NCBI RefSeq assembly: GCF_003054175.1
Contig: NZ_QBKN01000008.1
Coordinates: 94,055-158,054, forward strand
Direction: 5' to 3'
DNA from: Allosediminivita pacifica
Lineage (GTDB): Bacteria; Pseudomonadota; Alphaproteobacteria; Rhodobacterales; Rhodobacteraceae
DNA: 64,000 bases
The notes beneath the pieces were generated by a model. The model saw only the letters and a list, made by a program, of their open reading frames with translations. It made no database searches and had not been told where the DNA came from. The position numbers and the translations under genes are program-made. Shown piece by piece: positions 8,848 through 17,262 of this stretch; the first letter of the stretch is position 1, and the number at the start of each line of letters is the position of its first letter.

Positions 8848-9507
8848 GTGCGCCTCCGCACTGTCATTTGTCTTGTCCTGCTGTCCATTGCGCCTGCCGC
8901 AGGGGCGCAGCAGATCGGCGGTGACCTCGATCCGGGCACCATCCAGAGCGAGATACTCGTGATCGATTTCGAACGTCTCTTCAGTCGCAGCCTTTTCGGG
9001 CAGCGTGTCGCTCGGGAAATCGAAAGTGCCGGAGAAGCCGTGGCGGCAGAGAACCGCAGAATCGAGGCGGAACTGATCGACGAAGAGCGCGAGCTTACCG
9101 AGAAAAGGGCACAGCTTCCGCCCAACGAGTTTCGTGAGCTGGCCAATGCGTTTGATGAGAAAGTTACACGGCTCAGAGATGAACAGGATTCAAAGGCACG
9201 CGAGATCGGAGAACGCAGAGAATCCGCTCGGCGTCGCTTCGCGACTGCCGCGGAGCCGGTTCTCACCGAGCTGATGCGCGAGAGCGGAGCGGCCGTCATC
9301 CTGGAGCGCCGTGCCGTCTTCGTGGCGGCGGACAGTGTCGATGTGACTTCCCTCGCAATCTCGCGGCTTGACGCGGAAATCGGCGATGGCAGCCAACTGC
9401 CCGCTCCTGACGACCAGGAAGACGGCGCCGAAGCTGGCCCAGAGGCGCTCCAGAATGCGTTGCCGGCCCCCCCGGAACCGGGGGATGCGCTACCGGCCAG
9501 CCCTTGA
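8848..9507 (+). CDS. Periplasmic OmpH/Skp-family chaperone
   Basis: A 219-residue exported protein likely to hold unfolded outer-membrane proteins in the periplasm before delivery to BamA. It has an N-terminal signal peptide (VICLVLLSIAPAAGAQQ). The ILVIDFERLFSRSLFG strand opens the OmpH/Skp fold, and a long charged coiled coil covers about residues 55-120 (NRRIEAELIDEERELTEKRA). The C-terminal tail is acidic and rich in Pro and Ala, an extension beyond the compact E. coli protein. Translation starts with GTG at 8848, four bases after the bamA stop. Family assignment is good, though sequence identity in this family is low. Confidence 0.88.
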   Translation: MRLRTVICLVLLSIAPAAGAQQIGGDLDPGTIQSEILVIDFERLFSRSLFGQRVAREIESAGEAVAAENRRIEAELIDEERELTEKRAQLPPNEFRELANAFDEKVTRLRDEQDSKAREIGERRESARRRFATAAEPVLTELMRESGAAVILERRAVFVAADSVDVTSLAISRLDAEIGDGSQLPAPDDQEDGAEAGPEALQNALPAPPEPGDALPASP

Positions 9508-9573
9508 GCGTCTTGCCCCCCGTCTGAGGGGTTGCTACCCACGGGGACATAACAACACACGGGGAACCCGCCG

Positions 9574-10035
9574 ATGACCGATACTCTGCTTTCCGCGGAC
9601 ATCCTGCTGATCCAGAGGATCCTTCCACACCGCTATCCCTTCCTGCTGGTGGACCGCGTGGAACAGATCGACGGGACGCAGAGCGCGCTCGGCCTCAAGA
9701 ACGTGAGCATAAACGAGCCGCATTTCCAAGGGCATTTCCCCGGCATGCCGGTCATGCCCGGTGTGACGATCATCGAGGCGATGGCGCAGACCTCGGCGGT
9801 GATGGTCGGCGCGGCTCTGGATCTCGCGGACAAGAACATGCTTGTCTACTTCATGGGCATCGACAAGGCCAAGTTCCGCCGCAAGGTCGTTCCCGGCGAC
9901 GTGCTGGAAATGCGCATCAAGACCCTGCGCGGTAAGCCGGGTGGCAAGGTCTGGAAGTTCGAGGGCCGCGCCGAGGTGGCCGGTGAACTCGCAGCCGAGG
10001 CGGAGTTTTCCGCCATGATGGATCTTCCGGCGTGA
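9574..10035 (+). CDS. fabZ: 3-hydroxyacyl-[ACP] dehydratase FabZ
   Basis: Dehydrates 3-hydroxyacyl-ACP in fatty acid elongation; it uses the same 3-hydroxyacyl-ACP pool that supplies lipid A acyltransferases. It has 153 residues, normal length. The hot-dog fold signature is intact: [14 protein letters not shown] with catalytic His, then [20 protein letters not shown] with catalytic Glu. A purine-rich ACACGGGGAACC precedes the ATG at 9574. In E. coli lpxD stands between skp and fabZ; here the 66-bp gap contains no gene. The stop overlaps the lpxA start by one base. Confidence 0.97.
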   Translation: MTDTLLSADILLIQRILPHRYPFLLVDRVEQIDGTQSALGLKNVSINEPHFQGHFPGMPVMPGVTIIEAMAQTSAVMVGAALDLADKNMLVYFMGIDKAKFRRKVVPGDVLEMRIKTLRGKPGGKVWKFEGRAEVAGELAAEAEFSAMMDLPA

Positions 10036-10820
10036 TGGATGCGGTCATCCACCCCAGCGCGGTGGTCGAGGACGGCGCCAAGATCGGCCCCGACTGCCGC
10101 ATCGGCCCCTTCTGCCACGTAGGCCCGGACGTTGTACTGGGCCGTGGCGTCGAATTGAAATCGCACGTGGTTGTCGCCGGCAACACCGAGATCGGTGACG
10201 AGACGATGGTCTTTTCCTTCGCCGTCATCGGGGAAATCCCCCAGGACCTGAAATTCCGGGGCGAGCAGACCTCGCTGGTCATCGGCAAGCGCAACCGGAT
10301 CCGCGAGCATGTGACGATGAACACCGGCACGCAGGGCGGCGGTGGCGTAACGCGCGTTGGCGACGACGGTCTCTTCATGGCGGGTTGCCACGTTGCGCAT
10401 GATGTCCAGATCGGCAACCGCGTGATCCTCGTCAACAACTCCGCGGTCGCAGGTCACTGCGTTTTGGAAGACGACGTGATCGTCGGCGGACTGTCCGGGG
10501 TGCACCAGTGGGTTCGTATCGGCAAGGGCGCGATCATCGGCGCTGTCACAATGGTGACCAACGACGTGATCCCCCATGGCCTTGTCCAGGCCCCGCGCGG
10601 AAAGCTGGACGGGCTGAACCTTGTCGGGCTCAAGCGGCGCGGTGTGAGCAGGGCTGACATAACCGCATTGCGTGCCGCGTTTCAGATGCTTGCGCAGGGC
10701 GAGGGTGCCTTCCAGGATCGGGCCAGACGTCTGGGCAACGAGACCACCAGCGACTATGTTCGAGAGATCGTCGATTTCATCCTCGGCGAAAGTGACAGAT
10801 CTTACCTGACACCGGGTTGA
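10035..10820 (+). CDS. lpxA: UDP-N-acetylglucosamine O-acyltransferase
   Basis: First step of lipid A synthesis: transfers a 3-hydroxyacyl chain from ACP to the 3-OH of UDP-GlcNAc in the cytoplasm. It has 261 residues. The N-terminal two-thirds is a left-handed beta helix of hexapeptide repeats (IHPSAVVEDGAKIGPDCRIG, IGNRVILVNNSAVAG). The C-terminal helical domain is LRAAFQMLAQGEG. The start is the ATG at 10035, overlapping the fabZ stop; a GTG one codon upstream is an alternative. The gene is followed by lpxI after four bases. Confidence 0.97.
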   Translation: MDAVIHPSAVVEDGAKIGPDCRIGPFCHVGPDVVLGRGVELKSHVVVAGNTEIGDETMVFSFAVIGEIPQDLKFRGEQTSLVIGKRNRIREHVTMNTGTQGGGGVTRVGDDGLFMAGCHVAHDVQIGNRVILVNNSAVAGHCVLEDDVIVGGLSGVHQWVRIGKGAIIGAVTMVTNDVIPHGLVQAPRGKLDGLNLVGLKRRGVSRADITALRAAFQMLAQGEGAFQDRARRLGNETTSDYVREIVDFILGESDRSYLTPG

Positions 10821-10824
10821 ACCT

Positions 10825-11706
10825 ATGCTGGCTATCATCTGTGGCGCCGGGGATCTTCCCCGTGCCGTCGCCAAGGAACACAGGCCCCGGCCGGTCGTCT
10901 GCGCGTTGGAGGGCTTCGAGCCTGACGGGCTCGATGTCGATATCCGGTTCCGGCTCGAGCAGCTCGGAAGCCTCTTTCCCAAGCTGGCCGCCCGTGGAGT
11001 GACACGGGTCTGCCTGTGCGGCAGGATCACCCGGCCCGAACTCGACATCAGCCTGATCGATACCGCGACGCAGCCGCTCGTGCCTCAGTTCCAGCGCGCG
11101 ATCCAGATGGGCGACGATGGCGCCCTGCGGGTGGTACTCGAGCTTTTCGAAGACGCGGGTTTTGCTGTGCTTGCAGCGCATGAGGCTTCACCCGCGCTAT
11201 TGCCCGCGCCGGGTGTCCTGACGGGGCAGGGGCCCGATGAGTTCGTGACCGCGGATCTGCCGCTCGCCGAGGCAACGCTTTCCGAGATGGGCACCGCAGA
11301 TCTCGGCCAGGCCTGCGTGCTCAGGGAAGGTGAGGTGGTCATCCGAGAGGACGAGCGGGGCACTGACGCAATGCTGGCCGACCTGAGTGGGGCGGGCAGG
11401 GACGGTCATGACCGGCTGAGTCGGGCTCTCGATGCGGCCGGTGACCTGATCGGTGCAGCGGCAGGTTGGTTGTCGGGCCAAGGCGAACCGCCGCAGGGCT
11501 TTCTCTACAAGGGGCCAAAGCCCGGCCAGGACCGGCGTGCCGACCTGCCGGTGATCGGACCGGGAACGGCACGGGCCGTCATCGCTGCCGGTCTGGCAGG
11601 CGTGGTCATCGAATACAGGGGCGTGATGGTCCTGCACAGGGAGGAGACGGTGGCGTTGCTCAACCGCGCCGGTCGCTTCCTTTGGGTGCGCGAGCGGGGC
11701 GCATGA
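10825..11706 (+). CDS. lpxI: UDP-2,3-diacylglucosamine pyrophosphatase LpxI
   Basis: Hydrolyses UDP-2,3-diacylglucosamine to lipid X and UMP, replacing LpxH in many alphaproteobacteria. It has 293 residues of the DUF1009/LpxI family. The N-terminal nucleotide-binding-like domain begins LAIICGAGDLPRAVA, and the C-terminal domain carries the conserved stretches GPKPGQDRRADLPVIGPGT and AGVVIEYRGVMVL. The gene sits between lpxA and lpxB, exactly where the pathway would need it, and its stop overlaps the lpxB start (ATGA). Confidence 0.95.
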   Translation: MLAIICGAGDLPRAVAKEHRPRPVVCALEGFEPDGLDVDIRFRLEQLGSLFPKLAARGVTRVCLCGRITRPELDISLIDTATQPLVPQFQRAIQMGDDGALRVVLELFEDAGFAVLAAHEASPALLPAPGVLTGQGPDEFVTADLPLAEATLSEMGTADLGQACVLREGEVVIREDERGTDAMLADLSGAGRDGHDRLSRALDAAGDLIGAAAGWLSGQGEPPQGFLYKGPKPGQDRRADLPVIGPGTARAVIAAGLAGVVIEYRGVMVLHREETVALLNRAGRFLWVRERGA

Positions 11707-12875
11707 AGGTCTTCATCACGGCGGGAGAACCCTCTGGCGACCGGCTGGGCGCAGCGCTCATGGGTGGCCTCAGGAGCCGTGTACCAGAGATCGAGTTCCT
11801 CGGGGTCGGCGGTGAACGGATGCTCGGGCAGGGACTGCAGAGCCTCTTTCCCATGGACGAGATCTCGATCATGGGGATCGCCGAGATCCTACGCGAATAC
11901 CGGCATCTCAAGGCGCGCATCCGACAGACCGCTGATGCCGTCATTGCGGCGGCACCCGATGTGCTGGTGACTGTCGATCTTCCGGAGTTCTCTTTGCGTG
12001 TTGCGCGGCTGGTGAAAGAACGTAGCGACATACGGGTCGTCCACTACGTCGCGCCAACCGTCTGGGCCTGGCGCCCGAGGCGGGCGAAAAAGATGGCTGC
12101 CCATGTCGATCAAGTCCTGGCGCTTCTGCCCTTCGAGCCGCCCTACATGCGCGAAGCAGGCATGGAATGCGATTTCGTTGGCCACCCGGTGGTAACGGAT
12201 CCGGTGGCGACAAAGTGCGAGGCGCAGGCCTTTCGCGATCGGCACGGCATCGGAGAGGCCCCGGTCGCGCTCTTGCTGCCCGGATCGCGCCGGTCCGAAA
12301 TCCAACGCCTGCTTCCGATCTTCGAGGCGGCTGCAGAAAAGCTCAGGCAGGCCCGGCCCGATCTGAGGCTGGTATTGCCAGCCGCCGGGCCCGTCGCGTC
12401 CGCCGTGTCCGAGGTCGTGGCCCGCTGGAAACACCCGCCAGTCCTGATCGACCCGCGAGAGGACCAGGAAGGTGCCGAAAAGCGGGCCGCCTTCGGGGCG
12501 GCAGATGTGGCGCTGGCGGCCTCGGGGACGGTTTCGCTCGAACTTGCCGCGTCGGACACGCCAATGGTCATTGCCTACGACATGGGCTGGCTCTCGCGGC
12601 AGGTCATCGGACGGCTGTTGCGCGTGGACAGCGTGACCCTCGCCAACCTCGTCGATCAGACCCGGACAATCCCCGAGTTCATTGGTCCCGCCTGTCGACC
12701 TGACCGTGTGGCGGGGGCGCTTCTCGAGGTGCTGGAGGCCCCGGAAGCGCAGCGCGCCGCGATGCGTCGGACCATGGAAAGTCTCGGGCGCGGCGGACCT
12801 CACCCCGGGGACCGCGCCGCGCGCGCCGTCCTTGATGGGCTCGCACGAGCAGGTAGCAAGGGCGGTTATCACTGA
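11703..12875 (+). CDS. lpxB: Lipid-A-disaccharide synthase
   Basis: GT19 glycosyltransferase joining lipid X and UDP-2,3-diacylglucosamine to give the lipid A disaccharide 1-phosphate. It has 390 residues. The N-terminus VFITAGEPSGDRLGAALM is the family signature. Conserved segments include HYVAPTVWAWRPRRAKKM, the LLPGSRRSEI loop and ASGTVSLELA near the donor site. The start is the ATG at 11703 overlapping the lpxI stop; longer in-frame readings overlap lpxI and are not credible. It ends the ten-gene envelope cluster and faces ialB convergently. Confidence 0.97.
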   Translation: MKVFITAGEPSGDRLGAALMGGLRSRVPEIEFLGVGGERMLGQGLQSLFPMDEISIMGIAEILREYRHLKARIRQTADAVIAAAPDVLVTVDLPEFSLRVARLVKERSDIRVVHYVAPTVWAWRPRRAKKMAAHVDQVLALLPFEPPYMREAGMECDFVGHPVVTDPVATKCEAQAFRDRHGIGEAPVALLLPGSRRSEIQRLLPIFEAAAEKLRQARPDLRLVLPAAGPVASAVSEVVARWKHPPVLIDPREDQEGAEKRAAFGAADVALAASGTVSLELAASDTPMVIAYDMGWLSRQVIGRLLRVDSVTLANLVDQTRTIPEFIGPACRPDRVAGALLEVLEAPEAQRAAMRRTMESLGRGGPHPGDRAARAVLDGLARAGSKGGYH

Positions 12876-12884
12876 ACGCAAAAA

Positions 12885-12913
12885 GGGCCCGGCTCCAATT
12901 CGGTGCAGGGCCC
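12885..12913 (-). terminator. Terminator-like hairpin between lpxB and ialB
   Basis: Two GGGCCC blocks at 12885-12890 and 12908-12913 can pair around a 17-nt loop. Read on the minus strand, the stem is followed by a TTTTT run, the form expected for a Rho-independent terminator of ialB. On the plus strand the T-run is absent, so termination of lpxB there is less certain. Confidence 0.6.
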
Positions 12914-12938
12914 CCGACCTTGCTCAACTGCGCTTGAT

Positions 12939-13595
12939 TCAGGGCGTTACTTCGGATGCCTCGTCATACGCAGCCGTGAAGCCGGCAAGTGACATGTCGA
13001 GCGTCACGCGCTGATCGGGAGCAAGCGCCGGCACGATCTGCACCTGTGCTGAGGCACCTGCCTTGAAACGCGCCACATCTTCTGCTGTCAGACCGACACG
13101 GGCGTAGCAGCCGATGCGGTTACAGAACGCGAAGTCATAGCGCCGCGCTGCGCCGCCGTCCACGGAGACGGTCAATTGCTGCGTGAGAAGCGTTTCGAGC
13201 GGCACGACAAATGTACCGCCAGCGACGGCCTGACCTTCACCCGCCAGGCGGAAAATACTCACCTCGGCGACGGAATTGCCCTGCCCGTCCGTCAGCAGCT
13301 GGTACATCTGGCAGACATCCTCACCGTCCTCGACGGGCAGGCACTGGAGATCCCAGTCATCGTAGGTGTCGCGGACGTAGGTTTCCGGCTGCTGCGGGTT
13401 GCCCGGCTGTGTCGGGGCCGCAGCTGCGTCTTCACCAAGATCCAGCCCGCCGCCGATCCCACCGCCGTGCGGCGCCTCGGTCTCCGTCTGGGCCTCGGCA
13501 TCGGACGTGTCGGCGGTTTCGCCTGTGTCCTGTGCCAGCGCCGACCCGGCCGAGAACAGGGCGAACGTCGTCAGAAGAAGGAGCTTTCTGGTCAT
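12939..13595 (-). CDS. Invasion-associated locus B (IalB) family protein
   Basis: A 218-residue exported protein of the IalB family (DUF1176-like invasion-associated locus B). A signal peptide runs to ALAQ (MTRKLLLLTTFALFSAGS). A low-complexity linker rich in Thr, Glu and Gly follows (residues 20-60), then the IalB domain with two characteristic cysteine pairs (DLQCLPVEDGEDVCQM and FCNRIGCYARV). The start is the ATG at 13593-13595 with GAGG just upstream. In Bartonella IalB affects erythrocyte invasion; in free-living relatives its periplasmic role is unknown. It is transcribed towards lpxB and stands alone. Confidence 0.85.
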   Translation of the reverse strand: MTRKLLLLTTFALFSAGSALAQDTGETADTSDAEAQTETEAPHGGGIGGGLDLGEDAAAAPTQPGNPQQPETYVRDTYDDWDLQCLPVEDGEDVCQMYQLLTDGQGNSVAEVSIFRLAGEGQAVAGGTFVVPLETLLTQQLTVSVDGGAARRYDFAFCNRIGCYARVGLTAEDVARFKAGASAQVQIVPALAPDQRVTLDMSLAGFTAAYDEASEVTP

Positions 13596-13757
13596 TGGAG
13601 CCTCTGGAGAAAATTCGTTCAGCGGCATCGCTATCACGGGTGCCAAGCAGTGTCAGTCGGCAAATTTTCCGGGTGGCAGCAAGGCGCCGCGATGAAATCA
13701 GGGCCGCTGATGTCGAATTTTGTGGGAGACGATGACAAATTCAGGGCCGAGAATTGA

Positions 13758-13781
13758 AGAAGGGGCCAGATGGCCCCTTCT
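13758..13781. other. Perfect 10-bp hairpin in the ialB-der gap
   Basis: Arms AGAAGGGGCC (13758-13767) and GGCCCCTTCT (13772-13781) pair perfectly around loop AGAT. Neither strand has a strong T-run after it. On the minus strand it lies about 120 bases beyond a stronger terminator at 13898-13917. It may be a terminator or the 3' hairpin of a short RNA. Confidence 0.4.
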
Positions 13782-13897
13782 CGATTTCACTCCCTGTCGG
13801 ACCGGCCGACTTTGTCATTGGTGCGACGCTACGAAAGTATCTGTTGCTGGTCAACATCCTTTTACACAAGGCCTCGAGCACATCGTGACGCAAAAAA

Positions 13898-13917
13898 GCC
13901 GCGCCCGAGGGCGCGGC
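13898..13917 (-). terminator. Strong minus-strand Rho-independent terminator without an obvious gene
   Basis: Nine-base arms GCCGCGCCC and GGGCGCGGC meet around a two-base loop. On the minus strand the stem is followed by TTTTTTG, a classic intrinsic terminator. The 562-bp gap between ialB (ends 13595) and der (starts 14158) shows no convincing protein gene on either strand; a 28-codon minus-strand ORF (14078-13992, MHPIRSPREY...) lies upstream of this terminator. The terminator implies a short transcript from the minus strand here. Confidence 0.65.
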
Positions 13918-14157
13918 CAGTCTGACAGGGAGGAAGTCAGCCCGGAGCAGGAGAGGACATGTGCCCCGGACATCAGGCACACTGCCATCGGCGAGTTAAG
14001 GATCCATGTTTGCTGCGGTGCGCGGCCGCGACTTAGCTGTGTAGAATGCGACGTATTCCCGGGGACTTCTGATCGGATGCATGAAGAAGGAGACCTGCTG
14101 GACAGCCACGACGTTTTTCCCTAGACACGCGCTCTTGATCCGCGGCAGGAGGCCGTC

Positions 14158-15609
14158 ATGAGTTTTTCGCTTGCCATCGTCGGGCGGCCCAACGTGGGCA
14201 AGTCCACCCTTTTCAACCGGCTCGTCGGCCGGAAGCTCGCGATCGTGGACGACCAGCCAGGCGTCACACGTGACCTGCGCGACGGCGAGGCCAAGCTGTG
14301 GGACCTGCATTTCACAGCGATCGACACGGCCGGGCTTGAAGATGCTACTGACGATTCGCTGCCGGCGCGGATGCGCAGGCTGACCGAGCGGGCCGTCGAG
14401 GAGGCCGACATCTGCCTTTTCGTGATCGACGCCCGTACCGGGATCACACCGACGGACGAGGTCTTTGCCGAGATCCTGCGCAAGCGCGCGAAGCACGTCA
14501 TCCTGGCCTGCAACAAGGCCGAGGGCAGCGCGGGCGAGGCTGGGCTGATCGAGGCCTGGGGTCTGGGGCTCGGCGAGCCGCTGGCGATCTCGGCCGAGCA
14601 TGGAGAAGGCCTCGAGGATCTTTATGCGGTGCTGCTGCCCCTTTCCGAGGGGTTCGAAGAGCGGGCCGCCTCGGAGGCACCCGAGGTCGATGTCGACGTG
14701 GGCGACGAGGACGAGGACGCGCCGCGGCCTATCACGGCCGACAAGCCGCTGCAGATCGCGGTGGTTGGCCGGCCGAACGCGGGCAAATCGACGTTGGTGA
14801 ACAAGGTTCTCGGCGAGGAGCGCCTGCTGACCGGGCCGGAGGCTGGCATCACGCGCGACGCGATCTCGGTCGGTGTCGAGTGGGGCGGCGTGCCGATGCG
14901 GATCTTCGACACCGCGGGCATGCGCAAGAAGGCCCGGGTTCAGGAGAAGCTCGAGAAGCTATCGGTCGCCGACGGGCTGCGTGCGGTGCGCTTTGCCGAG
15001 GTCGTGGTCGTGCTTCTGGATGCGGCCATTCCCTTCGAGGTGCAGGATCTGAAGATCGCCGACTTGGCCGAGCGCGAGGGCCGCGCCGTCGTGGTGGCGG
15101 TCAACAAGTGGGATGCCGAGACCGAGAAGCAGGAAAAGCTGCGCGACATGCGGGCGACCTTCGAGCAGGTGCTGCCGCAGCTGCGTGGCGCCCCGTTGGT
15201 GACGATCTCGGCGCGGACGGGCAAGGGGCTCGACAAACTGCAGCAGGCGATCCTCGAGGCGCATAGAGTCTGGAACCGGCGCGTGACCACCGGGCAGCTC
15301 AATCGCTGGCTCGAGGGGATGGTGTCGCGGCACCCGCCGCCGGCGCCGCAGGGCAAGCGGATCAAGCTGCGCTACATGACCCAGGCCAAGACCCGGCCGC
15401 CGGGCTTCGTCGTCATGTGCTCGCACCCCGACAAGCTGCCGACGAGCTATCGCCGCTACCTCGTCAACGGGCTGCGCGAGGACTTCGACATGCCGGGCAC
15501 GCCGATCCGGCTGACCATGCGGTCGCAGGCCTCGCAGAACCCCTACAAGAACAAGCGCGAGAAGAACGCGGGCGCCCTGCGCAAGCACCTCGACAAGAAG
15601 AAGAAATAG
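14158..15609 (+). CDS. der: Ribosome biogenesis GTPase Der (EngA)
   Basis: Essential tandem GTPase that acts in 50S ribosomal subunit maturation. It has 483 residues. The first G domain starts with G1 [10 protein letters not shown] (residues 8-17), G3 DTAGLE and G4 NKAE. The second starts with GRPNAGKST near residue 204, G3 DTAGM and G4 NKWD. The C-terminal KH-like domain ends in a strongly basic tail ([20 protein letters not shown]). An acidic linker of about 15 residues ([12 protein letters not shown]) separates the GTPase domains. The start ATG follows GGCAGGAGG with six-base spacing. Confidence 0.97.
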   Translation: MSFSLAIVGRPNVGKSTLFNRLVGRKLAIVDDQPGVTRDLRDGEAKLWDLHFTAIDTAGLEDATDDSLPARMRRLTERAVEEADICLFVIDARTGITPTDEVFAEILRKRAKHVILACNKAEGSAGEAGLIEAWGLGLGEPLAISAEHGEGLEDLYAVLLPLSEGFEERAASEAPEVDVDVGDEDEDAPRPITADKPLQIAVVGRPNAGKSTLVNKVLGEERLLTGPEAGITRDAISVGVEWGGVPMRIFDTAGMRKKARVQEKLEKLSVADGLRAVRFAEVVVVLLDAAIPFEVQDLKIADLAEREGRAVVVAVNKWDAETEKQEKLRDMRATFEQVLPQLRGAPLVTISARTGKGLDKLQQAILEAHRVWNRRVTTGQLNRWLEGMVSRHPPPAPQGKRIKLRYMTQAKTRPPGFVVMCSHPDKLPTSYRRYLVNGLREDFDMPGTPIRLTMRSQASQNPYKNKREKNAGALRKHLDKKKK

Positions 15610-15686
15610 CGCGCTGCACCGGCACTGCGCGCGACCGGTGCGGCGGGGGCCGCGCCGGTCTTCTTGTATCAGGGGGAGGCAAAAGT

Positions 15687-15744
15687 GGGGGCTCTGCCCC
15701 CGTCCCTGCGGGACTCCCCCGAGGTATTTCAGGCGAAAAGAAGC
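15687..15744 (+). repeat. Dispersed intergenic palindrome, copy 1
   Basis: After der, a 422-bp gap up to 16032 holds no supported gene but contains a palindromic unit: GGGGGCTCTGCCCCC, a variable spacer, then CCCCCGAGGTATTTC and GCGAAAAGAAGC. A diverged copy in inverted orientation is at 31089-31135. The order of blocks is the same in both. This type of GC-rich element is common between genes in Rhodobacteraceae and can serve as a terminator-like or REP-type element. The rest of the gap (15745-16031) shows nothing I can assign. Confidence 0.65.
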
Positions 15745-16031
15745 AGGGCGCGCGTGACGGGCGTGCCGTCCCGTGGCACGCCCGTCGGTGCTTCGGGGCG
15801 TGCGGTCGCCGAGGTCGGCGCGCGTCCGGTTTCATGAACGCGGCTCATACCGACTTGTCTTCCCCTGCGCATTTTCGGAGCCCGGCGCCCGTCTAGCTGT
15901 CGTGGAAGCCGCGCGGGCCTGCCGTCGCGCTCTCCCGGTCTGACCGGAAGGGCATTAACGGCGTCGCGGATGTTGAGGCGCATCCGTGCGGGGCAGGCAG
16001 GCGGCCGGAACAGACAAGGAAAGACAGAGCC

Positions 16032-17129
16032 ATGAAATACACCATCCTCGGCACATCCGGTCTGAGCGTCTCGACCATGGCGCTCGGCACAATGACCTTC
16101 GGCGCGGAATCGACCGAAGAGCAGTCCCTTGCCGTGCTCGACGCCTTCATCGAGGGGGGCGGCAACCTGATCGACACTTCGAACGTCTACGCGGGAGGCG
16201 AGACCGAGGCCATCATTGGCCGGTGGTTCGCGTCGCGGCCCAAAGACGTGACGCAGCACGCGATCCTCGCCACCAAGGGGCGCTACAGCGTCCGTCCCGA
16301 GATCAACGCGCACGGCTTGTCGCGCCGCAGCCTGCACAACGCGCTGAACGAGTCGCTGGAGCGGCTGCAGGTCCAGACCATCGACCTTTACCAGCTGCAC
16401 GCGGCGGACATGCTGACGCCGGTCGAAGAGACGGTGCATTTCCTCGCCGACGCGATCCGGGCGGGCAAGATCCACACCTACGGGCTGTCGAACGTGACCG
16501 GCTGGCAGCTGCAGCTTTTCGTCTCGACGGCCGAACGGTTGGGCCTGCCGAAGCCGGTGTCGCTGCAGCCGCAGTACAACCTGCTGTCGCGCGAGATCGA
16601 GTACGAGATCCTCCCCGCGGCCCGGTACAATGGTCTGGACCTGCTGCCGTGGTCGCCGCTGGCGGGCGGCATCCTGACCGGCAAGTACGAGCGTGGCGGC
16701 ACCGCGCCTGAGGGCACCCGCGCCGGTGACGGGAGTGCGCTTTACGAGTGGTCGACGGCGGAGTTCCTCGAAGGCGACCGGAGCTGGGACATCGTCGATG
16801 CGCTGCGCGAGATCGCTCGGGACCACGATGCGACCCCGGCGCAGGTGGCGCTAAAATGGCTTGCCGACCGGCCGGGTGTCGCGGCGCCCATCGTGGGTGC
16901 ACGGGATGCCGATCAGCTGAAGGCCAACCTCGCGGCCGCGGACCTGGAGCTCGACGGCGGCGCGGTCGAGCGGCTCGAGTTCCTAAGCAGGCCGGTCCCG
17001 CGCAACACCTACCCCTACGGTGACTTCGGCGTGGCCCAGCGAGACCGCTTCCTCGACGCGGGCAAGCAGGTGGTGTTCGAGGTCGTCAAGGACGGTTCGG
17101 ACGATCCGCTGAACGGCAAGGTGACCTGA
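16032..17129 (+). CDS. Aldo/keto reductase
   Basis: A 365-residue NADPH-dependent aldo/keto reductase, probably cytoplasmic, of the AKR barrel fold. The catalytic tetrad is visible: Asp48 (LIDTSNVY), Tyr53, Lys82 (ILATKGRY) and His123 (DLYQLHAAD). The cofactor segment WSPLAGGILTGKY and the PIVGARDADQLKANL region near residue 290 fit the family. A GACAGAGCC precedes the ATG. The physiological carbonyl substrate cannot be predicted. The gene appears monocistronic. Confidence 0.92.
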   Translation: MKYTILGTSGLSVSTMALGTMTFGAESTEEQSLAVLDAFIEGGGNLIDTSNVYAGGETEAIIGRWFASRPKDVTQHAILATKGRYSVRPEINAHGLSRRSLHNALNESLERLQVQTIDLYQLHAADMLTPVEETVHFLADAIRAGKIHTYGLSNVTGWQLQLFVSTAERLGLPKPVSLQPQYNLLSREIEYEILPAARYNGLDLLPWSPLAGGILTGKYERGGTAPEGTRAGDGSALYEWSTAEFLEGDRSWDIVDALREIARDHDATPAQVALKWLADRPGVAAPIVGARDADQLKANLAAADLELDGGAVERLEFLSRPVPRNTYPYGDFGVAQRDRFLDAGKQVVFEVVKDGSDDPLNGKVT

Positions 17130-17262
17130 GCCGCCGCCGCTCGCATCGGCCCGGGCGCAGGTCCGGGCCGATTGCCCTCAAATCTCGCCAACCCGTGGTT
17201 GCCCGGCGGCGCGGGCGGCGATAGATGGGGCGTCCCTGTTTCCCGCCGGGAGAGTGCCGCCC

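Noticed and set aside
8067..9602. Long minus-strand reading frame (511 codons) opposite bamA and skp
   Set aside because: It mirrors highly conserved coding frames on the plus strand, has no recognisable domain and is typical of antisense frames in high-GC DNA.
13720..14124. 134-codon plus-strand frame between ialB and der
   Set aside because: It runs through two hairpins, has no ribosome binding site and no domain. I treat the region as non-coding.
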